A program made the position numbers and the translations under genes. A DNA stretch of 64,000 nucleotides from Mantis religiosa (Eukaryota > Arthropoda > Insecta > Mantodea > Mantidae). Positions within the stretch are counted from its first letter, which is position 1. Each line of letters begins with the position of its first letter. Below, in pieces: positions 45,701 through 57,145 of this stretch. Under the pieces are notes generated by a model. It had not been told where the DNA came from and did no database searches. It saw only the letters and a program-made list of their open reading frames with translations. Location: positions 84,437,494 through 84,501,493 of the forward strand of contig CM060958.1 in the NCBI GenBank assembly GCA_030765055.1, in the 5' to 3' direction.

Positions 45701-45953
45701 CGGCTGCGCCGTGGCTCAGTGGTTAGACCGCTTGGCTCTCACCAAGGCGGCCCGGGTTCGATCCCAGGCGACCGCAAAGTGAGATTTGTGGTGGACAACA
45801 CGGCGCTGGGGCGGGTTTTCTCCGGGACCTCCTATTTCCCCCGCCACCTCATTCCACCGGTGCTCCATCTTCATCTCATGTATCATCAGTGTCACCGCCT
45901 GCGGTGCCGTATGTAGTAAAAGCGGGCGTTAAACACTACACATTTCATTTTAT
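45701..45953 (+). mobile_element. SINE B, copy 4, intact reference copy
   Basis: Uninterrupted 253-bp copy: A-box GTGGCTCAGTGGTTAG, B-box GGTTCGATCCC, body GCGGGTTTTCTCCGGGACC, tail GTAGTAAAAGCGGGCGTTAAA. Flanks TTGAAAAGATA at 45689-45699 and 45954-45964. Confidence 0.92.
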
Positions 45954-46047
45954 TTGAAAAGATATCAGTAAGTTTACATTCAATTAACAGCTACACTCCT
46001 ATAAAAATCTCCTTCCTTTGCTGTGTTTTGCCTATCTTTCTAGTATA

Positions 46048-46200
46048 TTGTAACAGGAATTTCATATGTTTGGAGGAGAGATGGTGTTCTGAAAGCACCA
46101 CGTTGGTAAGCCATATGTAGCAGTTGTTGCTCGCGATGTGATGCTATGTATCAGCTTTCATGAAGTTGCACGTCGTCACTCCTCCTCGTAGTGAAGAGTT
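46048..46200 (+). repeat. Dispersed repeat R, copy 2
   Basis: AACAGGAATTTCATATGTTTGG and GTTCTGAAAGCACCACG correspond to 4469-4535 of copy 1. Confidence 0.4.
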
Positions 46201-47299
46201 AAAAATATATATTTTAATTTTCCGGCGAAATTATTTTTAAAGTTGAATTGTTCAAAATACTATTGTAGCTCGGTTCCCATGAGAAATTATCTCGGTCGTG
46301 GTATTGGATAGTTTAAGTAAGGAAATGAAGGAAACTAAGAGGTTGAAAGCTATTCTTTAATTTAAACTCGAAACTCAGTTTAAATAAGATTTGTATTTTG
46401 AATCAATATATTCACGCAATTTGCACTAATACTTTTCCTACGTTGAGGAATAATTCCAACACATTTCAAAATCTCTGGTTTGCAACCAGACTGTTGCAAA
46501 AGCCAGCACTTCCACACACGTCTACTCATGATGAAGTCCAGATGCAAAAGATTCAATCTTCTCTTCTTCAATTATTGATTTTTACCTTATCACCATGGTC
46601 ACCAAACACTTCTAGTCCGCATCACATTTCCCAGTGGCCAATATTTTGAATTACATAATTTTCGATTTTTCAAATATGAAGTTCTGAAAACAATTTTCTA
46701 TTATAATCTTGTCTTTCTATTGAATTTATCATATTTACCATTTATTTAGATTGAAACATTAATATTTATCTTCACCTGCTTGTGACCTACTCTATTCAGT
46801 CATGGCCATCTATAACTCATATTAATTTACAACAAAAGTTTCATCATTTTAAAGATATTAACACGAAACAAATTAATAAATTAAACAATGCTCTGGCACA
46901 TGGTTTATTAACAACCATTTCAATTCAATGTAAAATAATTATTATAATCATTCATTTCTTAACTTATTTCTGTAAGATAATTCTAGCATTATTTGGCCAT
47001 GCATTTTCATTAAACATATTTAATACATTTTCCTTCAGTTTCCGTATTGGTTGACTTATTTCGACCGAACAGCGCCTTTTTTTTCGTATTGTGTTTGAAC
47101 TAGGACCCACATTCAAGGCATAAACAATAACGCTTTCTTTTATCATAAAAATTTGCTATTACCACAACAATTTTTGATTTTTTATATCAAGTAGAATATG
47201 GTGACATTCAGAAAAGTGCTTAAAAATGAGTGTCAGTTAAAATTTGAATAAAATTTTTCTAGGATAACAATTTATTTCTGGATATTAATGAGATCTGAT
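46201..47299. other. No feature seen
   Basis: AT-rich; the small frames at 46380-46649 and 46782-47054 have no motif. Confidence 0.4.
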
Positions 47300-47540
47300 A
47301 TGTCAGATAGAATGCCACGCCTTCCCCGTGGTGGTAGTAGTAGTATGTGGGAAGTGGAGAGTACTTCGACCTCAAGATAGAGATACCTCGACTAGAGATA
47401 CAGAATCCAGTTAAGAATACCCGGACTTAAAAGACCCTTGCCTGTGGATGGGATCGAACACTGGAACATTCCGTCGCCGGGAACTCGAATTGTCATGCTC
47501 TACCCCACTGCGTGGCGCAGTGTCTCCCCAGAAGTAAATA
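47300..47540 (-). mobile_element. Possible tRNA-derived SINE
   Basis: The minus strand has GCGCCACGCAGTGGGGTAGAGC (A-box region) and CCAGTGTTCGATCCCATCC (B-box region), with a body to CCACGGGGAAGGCGTGG. Single copy in this window, no clear target duplication. Confidence 0.45.
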
Positions 47541-49600
47541 ATTTATTTATATATGACTTATATATTACGTTTATAGTGCAAAAATTTGAATAAAATGGAA
47601 TAAAGAACAAAATTTTGAAAATCTGAAGAAGGAGAAATAAAAGTTGAATTTGGCCGCCTTAAACTTAAGTACTATATAGTAAAATTAAACAGTAAGGACT
47701 AGTTTAGACGTTCTCTGCTCTAACTTATGCTAAAATGTGTTTCCTTAACAAAAATTTGATAAAATAATAAGCATTGAGTAAAAGAAGAATGCCTACTTGT
47801 ATTTTATTTCTATGAGACACATAGGATACGCAGTCTCATTAACTAAAACTGTAAGGCTGTTGACTTCAGTGTTAAGGGCATAGAACCCGGCTCCTTCTTT
47901 ATAAGTCATATGCTAGCTAATGATTTACTAAGCCGTTACAGTGAAATAAACTCTTGGAGCAAAGCCAGAGTGCAGTTTATTGATCAATTTGTTCTGTGTG
48001 CGTAACCTATTTGGTTTGTAACCTATTACGCTTTCTAAATCCTTGCACTACTATACTGATTCTGTAGATTTATGCACATACCGGATTTATCTTGAATGAT
48101 GCAACTGGCGACCACCGGGTTTAGCATCTATGTTGGACAACAGCATTTGCAATATGTAGCGGGAATAATATATGTGAAATTTGATTGTGTGTCTGTCCTG
48201 GAGTTTACTGTATTAAGTTTTGCTCGAAGTCCACATGAACTGTCAGCTTGAATTTATACAGAAATTTCCTGGTGTCACCGTTCATAAATCCACAGTTTTA
48301 GGTTGCTGGAAACATTAAACAGACTGTAGCCGTGTTCGACAAAAAGAAATATAATTCCACCAGAAAAATAGAGGCGGCCGAAGTTTATGCAAGTCGCTGC
48401 CTCCAGTTTGTACATGATTTTTATGAAAATAACTACGTAGCCTAATCGCTTTCCAAATCTAAATTCATATTATATATTTTTTATTTGTGAATGCTTACAA
48501 ATACATTTATACAACAAATTTCCCCATTATGCCTGATGGATTAAAAGACACTGATTATATTATCCAAAATTTCAGCTACAGAAATTCCTCGAATCTTTAA
48601 TAAGCGTGTGTTCAACAGGTATCAGGCTTGCATCTCCCTAGAAGGCCGTTATTTTGAAAACCGCTTATAACGTATTGTTATAACATATTCATATCGCTTA
48701 GTATTGTCTTCATTACCTAAGGGAGAAATGAGAGGCTGTCCACCGCTACTGCACAAAAGAATTGAGTACTGCCTTCTACAGGAGAGAAAGTCTCCGGGCC
48801 CTGAGATGCAGGGGGATTGCAGAAGATCCCCACACCTTCCCTGGACAAGTTTATGACATCCCATGTCAATACAGTTACAGACCATTCAAAAACATTCTGA
48901 CGGCTTCTAATTTTGTGAATGAATCTTCTCGGTTTTAGTGTACAGAGTGAATAGGGCGCATGTCTTTTAACGGTTCTGCTCCTTGTGTAGCATGCGTTCC
49001 CTGTCACACACATTCGCTGTCCTTATCGCACTGTGTAAGGGAGCACATTCCTTTCAGGGTTCTTCTTTGCGTTGCTGGACAGTATACATGACAAATTCCG
49101 AAAGTAACCGCTCCCCTTTGGCGCTGGGTTCTAGCCATTAGCCAACAAAAAATGACCGTCATAAACAAGGCAAGAGGAATTGTGGCCAATCTTCGGGTTC
49201 CTTTATGTCTTGCAGATACATACCTTGTAATCCCAAACCTCAAAGTAAAGCCGCCCTTGACAGAGGAGTGGGGCAGAGGTATTAGGTTTTGGGAAAAAAA
49301 ATCTACACCATGAGAGCGGCGGGCTGCCAGTTGCCTCTTTATATATACAGCCCATTTTGTAATTAGACTATAACAGTGAAGTGATTAATTTTATTTATCT
49401 TTATTTGTTTACTTGATACATATTTACTGTAATACATCATGTGAGAGAAACGTGTTAAAATTAGAAATGAGTTTGTTGAACATTTATCTACACGAAGTAT
49501 GCTATTATTTATTTTGAGTTTTTAAATGTGGCATTCAACCTACAATTATTGATACAATTAGAATATAGCTCGCCTGTTAATACAGTTAATTTATGCTGCA
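47541..49600. other. No confident feature; GC-richer open block 48649-49243
   Basis: Mostly AT-rich. Between 48649 and 49243 three minus-strand frames (78, 98, 79 codons) overlap in a GC-richer block. They lie in different frames and show no motif, so an old decayed repeat or pseudogene is likelier than a gene. Confidence 0.35.
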
Positions 49601-49601
49601 G

Positions 49602-49836
49602 ATGACATGAGTTCCCACGAGTTGTGGGCCAGAGCTTTCAACCGGGCGGGGTCTGGACGTCGAACTCCCGGAGGCTTGCGCCGCACCGCTTCTTCCTCTA
49701 GCCAACAGCTGCTGAGGGATCTACATCAAGGCCAAGATCTCTCACGTTGGGACCCGGAGCTATGCATTCAGATGCTGCGCTTCCCTTCGGCGCATGTATA
49801 TAGCGCCATTCATAAACTGATTCAACGTGCCTCCAA
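49602..49836 (+). CDS. Candidate internal coding exon, unrecognised gene
   Basis: A 235-bp block bounded by a splice acceptor (TTTATGCTGCAG ending 49601) and a donor GTAAGT (49837-49842). It is open throughout one frame: two bases of a split codon, then GAC ATG AGT TCC..., ending two bases into a codon, 77 full codons. The peptide begins DMSSHELWARAFNRAGSGRR, has an Arg/Ser-rich middle and ends in a helix-prone CIQMLRFPSAHVYSAIHKLI. It is clearly GC-richer than both flanks, as coding exons in AT-rich insect genomes are. I do not recognise the protein. The ATG could be a start codon if the upstream part is 5' UTR, but the acceptor suggests an internal exon. The stop after Lys is reached only by reading into the donor. 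Confidence 0.55.
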
Positions 49837-49842
49837 GTAAGT

Positions 49843-51324
49843 CATATTTACTTCACAGATGTCATTTGGAATATATTTCTGTAATTTTGGAGGAAAAAAA
49901 ATTGTATGTGGCAGCGCATCTTTACTTCTGAAAAGCGCGGGAAAAATCAAAGTGTACGTTTTGTCGTTAAATAAAGTAATTACGTTTTAATCAGTTACGG
50001 GGGAAAATAGTATTGAAACAATTATTACAGAAAATAAAAAGCAATCCTATACAATAGAGTGAATTATTCTTAACCTTAAATGTACAATATATTTTATGCT
50101 GCTATTTCAAGCGTCCACTTCAGTTTTGGAGCGTATTTTTCTAAATTCTTATACAGTTTGTAAGGAATTTTAGCGAACCATAAATAGATGCTTCACCGTA
50201 CAGTCTAAAACAAAAGCTATAGAACAAACAAGAATAAGAATTAACATGATACATTTCCTAAAACATTTTGTAAACTTTATAAAATTATATAATATTAAAT
50301 AAAAATACCTTATAAAATAGGAATCAAGATAAAAAGAACAGATAGAATTGAGAATCCTAACGTGAACTGTGCACGAAATGAAATATCACCTTTGTAGGAT
50401 ATAGAATTCTAATTGTATAGCGAGTGGCATTTTCCCTTTAGTGTAGATAACATAAACGCAATCTAGGACAGGTATAAGATATGGGATTTACAGGAAGAAT
50501 AAAGTAAGGTAGTTTGGACGTGTCTGTCACAGTAGGCGCAACGGACATATTTTCCTATAATCTGTCTCAAAACAGAATGACTCTCTTGTAAACATAAGGG
50601 AGCGGAGAAAGAGAGACACTGTAAAAGAGGCCGATGGCAATAATAACCTCTATAAACAGCTGCCTTACCGTTAGCCTCTCTCTCTTTCTCTTCTCTCACA
50701 TAGGTTTACAAAAGAATCGTTTGGATTATAGGAGGTAAGCTTTCAGTTGTTGAACATAGGCAATAGAATGGAGTAATTTTATTCCTCTGTTTTATCTCCT
50801 TGCAATGCTCATTAATGTAATTTCTGCTTATTCATTGGAGTAGATATTATATGGCAATACTAGGAAAATATTAATTGAGATGATATACAGTTAAATAGAT
50901 TCGGGTCAATCTGCTCATCTTTTTAATAAGTACTGAGCAACAAAAGTAAAATTATGCCGTAATATTTTGAATATTCCATGGAAAAGGAACTAAATAATGA
51001 AGATAAAAGAAGGCAACAAATAAAAGAATTGAGTCAATACAAGTCGCAATGAAATTTCTAAACTGTTCAAAAGGAACAACCGCTGTGAATGATTTAGTTA
51101 ATGGATTTGCCCATAAGTTTTTAAGTAAAAAGTTTTGCGTGCAAAATAAAATATTATGACAATGCATTTTATGTTATTCGATAATGTTTCGTACAATGCA
51201 CACTAGTGTGTTTAGTTTTTCTATGTTTATATAGCGTTCGTTTGTTTCAGGTAAATAAGATGTAGTGTTAAGCGCTCCTGAGCAGCTTCCATGGTTTTGA
51301 CTCCTGGATTAAACGTAAAAAACA
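49843..51324. other. No feature seen (intron-like)
   Basis: AT-rich DNA downstream of the candidate exon. I find no second block with splice signals and coding bias. Small minus-strand frames at 50463-50699 and 50952-51167 are unrecognised. Confidence 0.4.
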
Positions 51325-51330
51325 GAAAGT

Positions 51331-51500
51331 GCCGAAAATGTATTTTGTTGTTGACTTGACCTTGTATTCTATTGACTGAAAAAGATAAACAATATATAAG
51401 CATACAAAAACTAAACACACTATTTTGTAGAGCACGTAATTCTCCTTGTCAAAGCATTTTATTTTGCACGAAACACCTAAGAACAGTTGCCAGAACTTAT
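51331..51500 (+). repeat. Dispersed repeat P, copy 2
   Basis: GCCGAAAATGTATTTTGTTG, ACTATTTTGTAGAGCACG and CATTTTATTTTGCACG align with 21188-21375 in the same orientation. Confidence 0.45.
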
Positions 51501-52234
51501 TGGTCAAACCGTTAGAAATCTCTAAGAAGAACCTGAATTCAGAGAGTATTTCTGAGTCCTCAGACCATGGCACACAATTTGTGATCACTTCTCAAAATCC
51601 AACCAGCTTCTGAAGGCTGTCACAGCCTTGATAAGTGTTGACCCGTTGTGTTGTCCAGTATGTTTATCCTTTCTTTTTATCTCTGCGAGACCTTCAAACC
51701 AGCAATTAAGGAAAGATAATGGTGGCGCCTGTTGGATATCATCGTGGAAATGAATATTACCTGGAAAGAGCCGTTTGTGGCCTTTCGTAAGTCAATACTC
51801 CTGAATTCGCTTCGGTTTCACTTAAAATGAAACCACAGTTTAACCTCAAAGAGATGGCAGTTCTGGTATCGATGCCACGGGACCCTACAGAAAACTTCAA
51901 GGATTATTCCACGGAAACTATTTGTTGAGCAACCCAAGTGAGTCAAAGAACGCCGGCAATGCTCCGAATGAAAACTGGTTCACATGACGAGGATTTCATT
52001 CGGTTTGTTTTGCAAGTATTGCGTAGGTGACTCCAGAAAGCATTCGTTCAGGAACTCTACTGTATACGCACCAGAGGATCTTGATTCCTTCACTAGCAGC
52101 CAACTTAAAGAATAATTTAAATTTGTAATTAGCAGAAATAAATGTGTGGTGTTTACAAAATTATTTCAAGTACATATTACTTATGCAAGTAAGTAGATAC
52201 ATAGAGCGTTGAAATTCCTGCGCTTTTGCATCCA
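51501..52234. other. No feature seen
   Basis: Mixed composition, no motif or repeat partner in the window. Confidence 0.35.
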
Positions 52235-52450
52235 CTTGTTCACATCCTAACGACAAGCCTCGTATCAGCATTGACGGTGTGTCAGAATTTCGTCCTGCAG
52301 GAGTTCCTTTATATGCCATTAAATTTACTGACTTGGGACTTATCGCTTTTAAGCACATTTAAAAACCATGGGCTTGCGCCAGGTTTGAACCCACGTTATT
52401 GGGATCATTAAGCCAGCACCTAACCACCTTAGCCAAACAGCACGACCAAC
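52235..52450 (-). mobile_element. tRNA-derived SINE, family E, copy 4
   Basis: CCAGGTTTGAACCCACG is the reversed B box and CCTAACCACCTTAGCCAAAC the reversed A-box region. GACTTGGGACTTATCGCTTTTAAGCACATTT is the body shared with 24160-24352. Confidence 0.6.
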
Positions 52451-52728
52451 GTAGTGATTTTTCTCAAATATATGGGGAGACGTGCTCATAAAGGAATGTA
52501 CTCTTGTATTTTCAAGCACTTTCTAAGATATTCTAAAAATATGACAAAATGCAGAATTCGTATTGCAGATGTTTATGGAAGCTTTTTGTACTCAGTCTCG
52601 CGAAAAATCTTCTGAAAAGGATATCTCAATCAAAATCCATGAAATGCTTCATCGCAAAGACCTCCGACTTTTAGCCTTATTCATTACATAATATTTTAAA
52701 ATAAATCTAGCCCGAAGAAAATGAGTAT
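52451..52728. other. No feature seen
   Basis: AT-rich spacer before the TIR element. Confidence 0.4.
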
Positions 52729-53521
52729 ACTGGGCAACAATGAAAATTTTTTGGGCTTAAAAATAGTGCATTTACATGTATTTCCATCTACTGAATTAAA
52801 AAATCACCATAAAATGATAGATTAGCTCTTGTTTTGAAGATAGTGACATTTCATTTTTTAGAGTGAAGATTTTAAATTTGAGGAAATTTTTGGGGGAGTT
52901 GGCATAGCTGTCAAAATACCGTACATGACAACTAAAAGCACTTGGTGACAGTGCTCCTGCAAAAATACCGTAACCTTGGATGCAACATGTCCCTTAAGAT
53001 CCATTTTCTCCACTCCCACCTAGAGTTTTTCCCTCCTAGTTGTGGAGCTGTTAGTGATGAACATAGGGAGAGATTCCATCAGGACATTTCTGTTATGGAA
53101 CAAAGATATCAGGGCCGTTGGAATGAAGTAATGCTTGCGGATTACTGTTGGTCTTTGTATAGGGATTCTGCGGAACACCATCACAAGAGGCAAGCTAAAA
53201 GACGACGAATTCAATAGGCCACCACATGATTCTCTTCAGATACGACTATCTGCGAAGTATTTTTCCAACAATTTAGAACTCTTAGTATGTAATTGCCAGT
53301 TAAAAAATCAAATGCACTTTATTGTTGTTAGCATGTATGTAATTAAAATTAATCCTTTTCTCTCAATCCGTTAATATGTAATACTTCCACCTTGTGTATA
53401 TCATAAAAATTAGAGCTAATAAAAAATTTTCATTGTCATATTTGTTTTTCTCAACCCAAAATTAGTAGGAATTGCCTCATGAAGTACTCAAACATTAAAA
53501 AATTAGTTTTTGTTGCCCAGT
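52729..53521 (+). mobile_element. TIR-flanked element carrying an arthropod multicopy ORF fragment
   Basis: The left end ACTGGGCAACAATGAAAATT and the reverse complement of the right end ACTGGGCAACAAAAACTAAT share a perfect 12-bp terminal inverted repeat, with similarity continuing (a run of T) to about 25 bp. The 793-bp interior holds the reading frame 52942-53217. No clear target duplication is seen (left flank GAGTAT, right flank GATTAT). It looks like a deletion derivative of a larger DNA element whose gene is the ORF described next. Confidence 0.6.
52942..53217 (+). pseudogene. C-terminal fragment of SDEH-motif arthropod protein
   Basis: The frame reads LLQKYRNLGCNMSLKIHFLH, then HLEFFPPSCGAVSDEHRERF, HQDISVMEQRYQGRW and MLADYCWSLYRD, ending in a basic tail and TAG. 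I recall a near-identical C-terminus (SDEHGERFHQD, MLADYCW) from many uncharacterised multicopy arthropod proteins; this is memory, not a search. Only about 90 codons remain and the upstream sequence has stops, so the fragment is N-terminally deleted, yet no stop or frameshift interrupts it. Function unknown. Its location inside terminal inverted repeats suggests the family is transposon-encoded. Confidence 0.6.
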
Positions 53522-54103
53522 GATTATTAGCTTTTGTTATTTAGCACTAATTGGGATATTTTATTTATGCCAATATATAAAGAAATTGTTTGGGGGTGTA
53601 ATTTGGACAGATACAGCAGTATAGTTCTTAATTGGTTGCTCTCTGTTAGTTTGTCATAAAAACGGAAATTTTCTCTGTCAAAATTTTTAACGGGGTTTAC
53701 TTCTGTACTGAGGTAACTGGAACGAATTACAGCTAGGCATTTTTCACCTTCATATTGTTCAACCCACATTCACCGAAGTGATGAATGAGCTTAAGGCATG
53801 GTAGTTCAAATCTCCCTAGGTCTGAGGTTTTTCCTTCAAGTTTTCTTTAGTTACGCAACTGGCAAATAATGGGAAAGAACTTCCATTTAGGAAGGAACGT
53901 TCCCTGATTAAATTTACTTCCCAAATTTTTGTTTAGCCAAAAATACGTGAAGTTAGTTGTGCACGAGGTAGATCGTCAAGTGTGTGTGATCAACTTGTGT
54001 TGCTGGTAAACAGAGAAAGAGAAAGGGAAATGTGCCTTCAGCGTCTAACTGTAAAGCAGAAGACCCAGAAGTTTTTGTCATGATCTGTGCAGTATGATGG
54101 TGG
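53522..54103. other. No feature seen
   Basis: AT-rich; the minus-strand frame 53527-53769 is unrecognised. Confidence 0.4.
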
Positions 54104-54381
54104 TATGGTCGCGCTGGTGGAACGGTTACCATGGATTTATCTTTATTAACAGCAACCTCTCAGATAAAGCATTGATTATTCTTGTAAGAGTGACAGGGGT
54201 ACTGACGGGCCTCCCGGTCGTGTGCTAAGCACCAATGAACGCATCACTTCAGCCAATGGAATTCGCAGGAATCGCATTGACCGATAGTTGTTCACTCCAC
54301 GTGAAGTAATCAGTGCGTTATCTGAGAGGTATCTATTACCAAAGATAAATCTATGATAACCGTTCGAACAGCGCCACTATA
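54104..54381. mobile_element. MITE with ~75-bp terminal inverted repeats
   Basis: The left arm from 54106 (GGAACGGTTACCATGGATTT, ACCTCTCAGATAAAGCATTG) and the reversed right arm (CGAACGGTTATCATAGATTT, ACCTCTCAGATAACGCACTG) pair over about 75 bp. TA lies at both ends (54104-54105 and 54380-54381). There is no frame inside; it is about 276 bp. TA duplication points to a Tc1/mariner-type mobiliser. Confidence 0.75.
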
Positions 54382-54924
54382 ACAAATGTTCCCTTCTGGA
54401 AAGTAGAAAATAGTTATTTCCAGCAGTTTTTAAAACAATATACAAGGAAAATATTCACACCTGAGTCCACAATATGCCAGAAATACCTGAAACTGTGTTA
54501 CGAAGACGTATTTCAGGATATTAGAAACTCCGTGTCCGACAACAGGATATGGGTTTCCATAGACGAAATGGACTGTAGCGCATGTAATCGTTGGTACACT
54601 GAGGCATATTCAGACATGTAGTATTGTCACAACGAATTAGCTTTTCATGTACTGTGCCCATTGCAAATGTTAATCATTGTTTTGTTTCTATTCATATATC
54701 TGGAAAATATGCGTTTCTTTTGTATAATTTATAATATTTAATCTATGACACTGTGTCCATCGTTTGATGAATTACCGTTGCCCGTGACCTTGGTTGTATT
54801 GAGTACGTGCGTGACTGCATGGCATTCAACCCCCTCCCCTATGATTGCGAGACGCAGGTAGCGTATAAACCACTAAATGTTTTTTTTTTTTTTTTTTTTT
54901 TAACTAAACTTCCGAGCTTTAATC
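54382..54924. other. No feature seen
   Basis: AT-rich with a T-run at 54881-54901. Confidence 0.4.
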
Positions 54925-54976
54925 ATCAGTAGATCCTGCGGTGACTATGCAGTAAAAACGGGTACTAAACACATTT
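54925..54976 (+). mobile_element. SINE B, copy 5, 5'-truncated
   Basis: CATCAGTAGATCCTGCGGTG and GCAGTAAAAACGGGTACTAAACAC match the last ~50 bp of SINE B. It abuts mariner copy 3. Confidence 0.6.
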
Positions 54977-55001
54977 GATCAAAAACTCACTTAAATTAAT
55001 A

Positions 55002-55908
55002 CGAGGGCTGTTCAATAAAAATTATCACAATTTTTTTGACAAGGTACCTTTACTCATTCACATAATTTTGATGGTCCTTCTCAAAATAGTCTCCCCTGAA
55101 TGCGATGCGCTTCTCCCAGCGTTTCTGTCAGTCTTCAAAGACATGCTGGAAACCATTTTGAGAGATCCTTCAAAATCGCCTCCGCAGCCTTCACCACTGC
55201 TTCTGATAATGGATAATGCCTCCCATGAAGGCGTTTCTTCAAGTTAAGGAATAGAAAAAAGTCGCATAGGACTAAATCCGGACTATAGGGAGGGTGAAAG
55301 ATTCATTTCATGTTGACTTTTGCAAGATATTCAGCAACAATATTGGCAATATGCGGCCGCGCATTATTATCGTGGTGCAGAATCCAGCCTGCTTCACGGA
55401 AATTGGCCTTTTGCGCCTGATATGGACTTGCAATGTTTTCAGGATATCCCTGTAGTATTGTCCAGTTACTGATGTGTGTGCAGGTACAACATGCTGATAA
55501 ACCATTTCATGAATACCAAAGAATGAGATGACCATTACTTTCCCAGCAGAAGCAACCACTTTTGTTTTTTGGGGGGTTGGTAATGGAAATTTCCACACTG
55601 AGAGTTGCTGTTTGCTCTCAGGATCAAAATTATGTAGCCAAGTTTCATCAGCAGTGATTACGTTTGAAAGAAAATCCGGATCTTCCTCTAACATCAACTT
55701 TAACTGCATGTTACCTCCATTGCAGTGGTAGGCGTTACTGAACATGTCTGAACTTACCTGGTTCTCACAGGCGGGAACCAGGAGTACCAACAATGTAACT
55801 ACTACGGCGTGTTTGTTTCACATTAAACTAACAGAATATAATAAGATCGTATTTTAGCGCGAAAAATTATGACCGTAAAAATTATCATCCTTTATTGAAT
55901 AACCCTCA
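55002..55908 (-). mobile_element. Mariner family 1, copy 3, internally deleted
   Basis: TA-flanked (55000-55001 and 55909-55910). The left end is CGAGGGCTGTTCAATAAAAA and the right, degraded, reads TGAGGGTTATTCAATAAAG. It is about 907 bp because roughly 400 bp is missing: ACATCAACTTTAACTGCATG (to 55710) runs straight into TTACCTCCATTGCAGTGG, corresponding to 18960 and 19360 of copy 2. The deletion removes most of the DNA-binding domain. The remaining frame (55308-55793) has ITADETWLHNFDPESK, but the second catalytic block is frame-shifted. Confidence 0.88.
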
Positions 55909-56007
55909 TATTTTACTATTTTAAAGTTATCTCAACAAACTTGTCATATTACTATTTCGTGATAGTTGTTTACTGATTAAGTTCCATTTTCGGGAAATAT
56001 ATATATA

Positions 56008-57145
56008 GGTTGTTTCAAAACGATACCGAACGATTATGTCCGTTGCATAGTTTATAACTTAACTAGTCCAAATTTTGGTGTCGCATCTTCGAAGTTCTGT
56101 TAGGTATAATTTTATGCAGCATTAAATATTACATGATTTTGTGATTAGGCAGCGCACGAACCACTGGTGTGCGAACCTCAGAAGTTATTGTGACGCACCG
56201 GACACGAAAACAAAAACATTACTCCTTGCTCTTTATTAGTGACCCCAGCCTACCTTTCAGGTAATGGGGCAAAGGGCAGTTACTTGTGAAAAAGTTGACT
56301 AATAACTCGGACAGTTGCAAGGTTGCTCTTCAGTGTAAAACTACACATTCCGTCCTAACAAGGAGAATTTTGCGCGTACTTAGATAGCAAATCCAAGTAA
56401 TATGGAACGGTATACGAACGTCGAAATGACGGATATGGTTTAGATGGATGGAAGAGCTGAAGGCACGATTAATTTAGTTTCATTAAAAATATGAATTGTA
56501 AAAATATTTACATCAATGATAATATTTATTTGTTTAACTTCAGAGCATTTTGTTATGATGTTAATTGTAAAATACTTTCAACCAATTACTGTAAATATCA
56601 ACAGCTTCCTTTTCAGTTACAACTGCTTTATTTAGTATTATCGAACACGTGAAATAAAATGCTCATCTCATTGTATAAGCCATTTAGTTTTTGGTTATTT
56701 TATCTACAATCCTTTGATGTTGTTTTCTGTTCTGTTTGTCATTTAATGCTTCCATCCTCAACCTCACTAACATTAACTTCCCCCTAAAAGGTATAAGTTG
56801 ACTGCTATAACGGAATTTTGGGACACGTTAAACACTCATTAGCAATACTTAAGCAATAGCTTCTTTATTTCGGTTTCATAAACCAAAGAAATTCAAATAG
56901 TAGCAAGCTACTGCGGAGTATGCCGGTATGTTTACAAACAGTTACAGCACGCGACATGGCCTGTGACCTATACCTGCGAACTCCGACAACGTGAGGCACG
57001 TATCGTTGTTCCTGTCACTGCCTAATCCACACTCATTCTGGGGCATTTTTATGCGGCTCTATTGGCGGTAAAAACTATCTATATGTGTCACATAGAAGTT
57101 GAGCGACTACTTCTATATATTCGTTCGGTGTAGTTTTGAAACACC
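56008..57145. mobile_element. Unclassified TIR element, ~1.14 kb, non-coding
   Basis: The left end GGTTGTTTCAAAACGATACC and reversed right end GGTGTTTCAAAACTACACC, both followed by GAACGA, form terminal inverted repeats of about 25 bp. It sits inside an AT dinucleotide tract, so the target duplication cannot be read (ATATATA on both sides). No reading frame is recognisable. A GGGTGTTTCAAAACG end near 20368 may be a related terminus. Confidence 0.6.

Noticed and set aside
48649..49243. Overlapping minus-strand frames as a multi-exon gene
   Set aside because: Frames disagree and I found no convincing donor/acceptor pairs; kept only as a described stretch.
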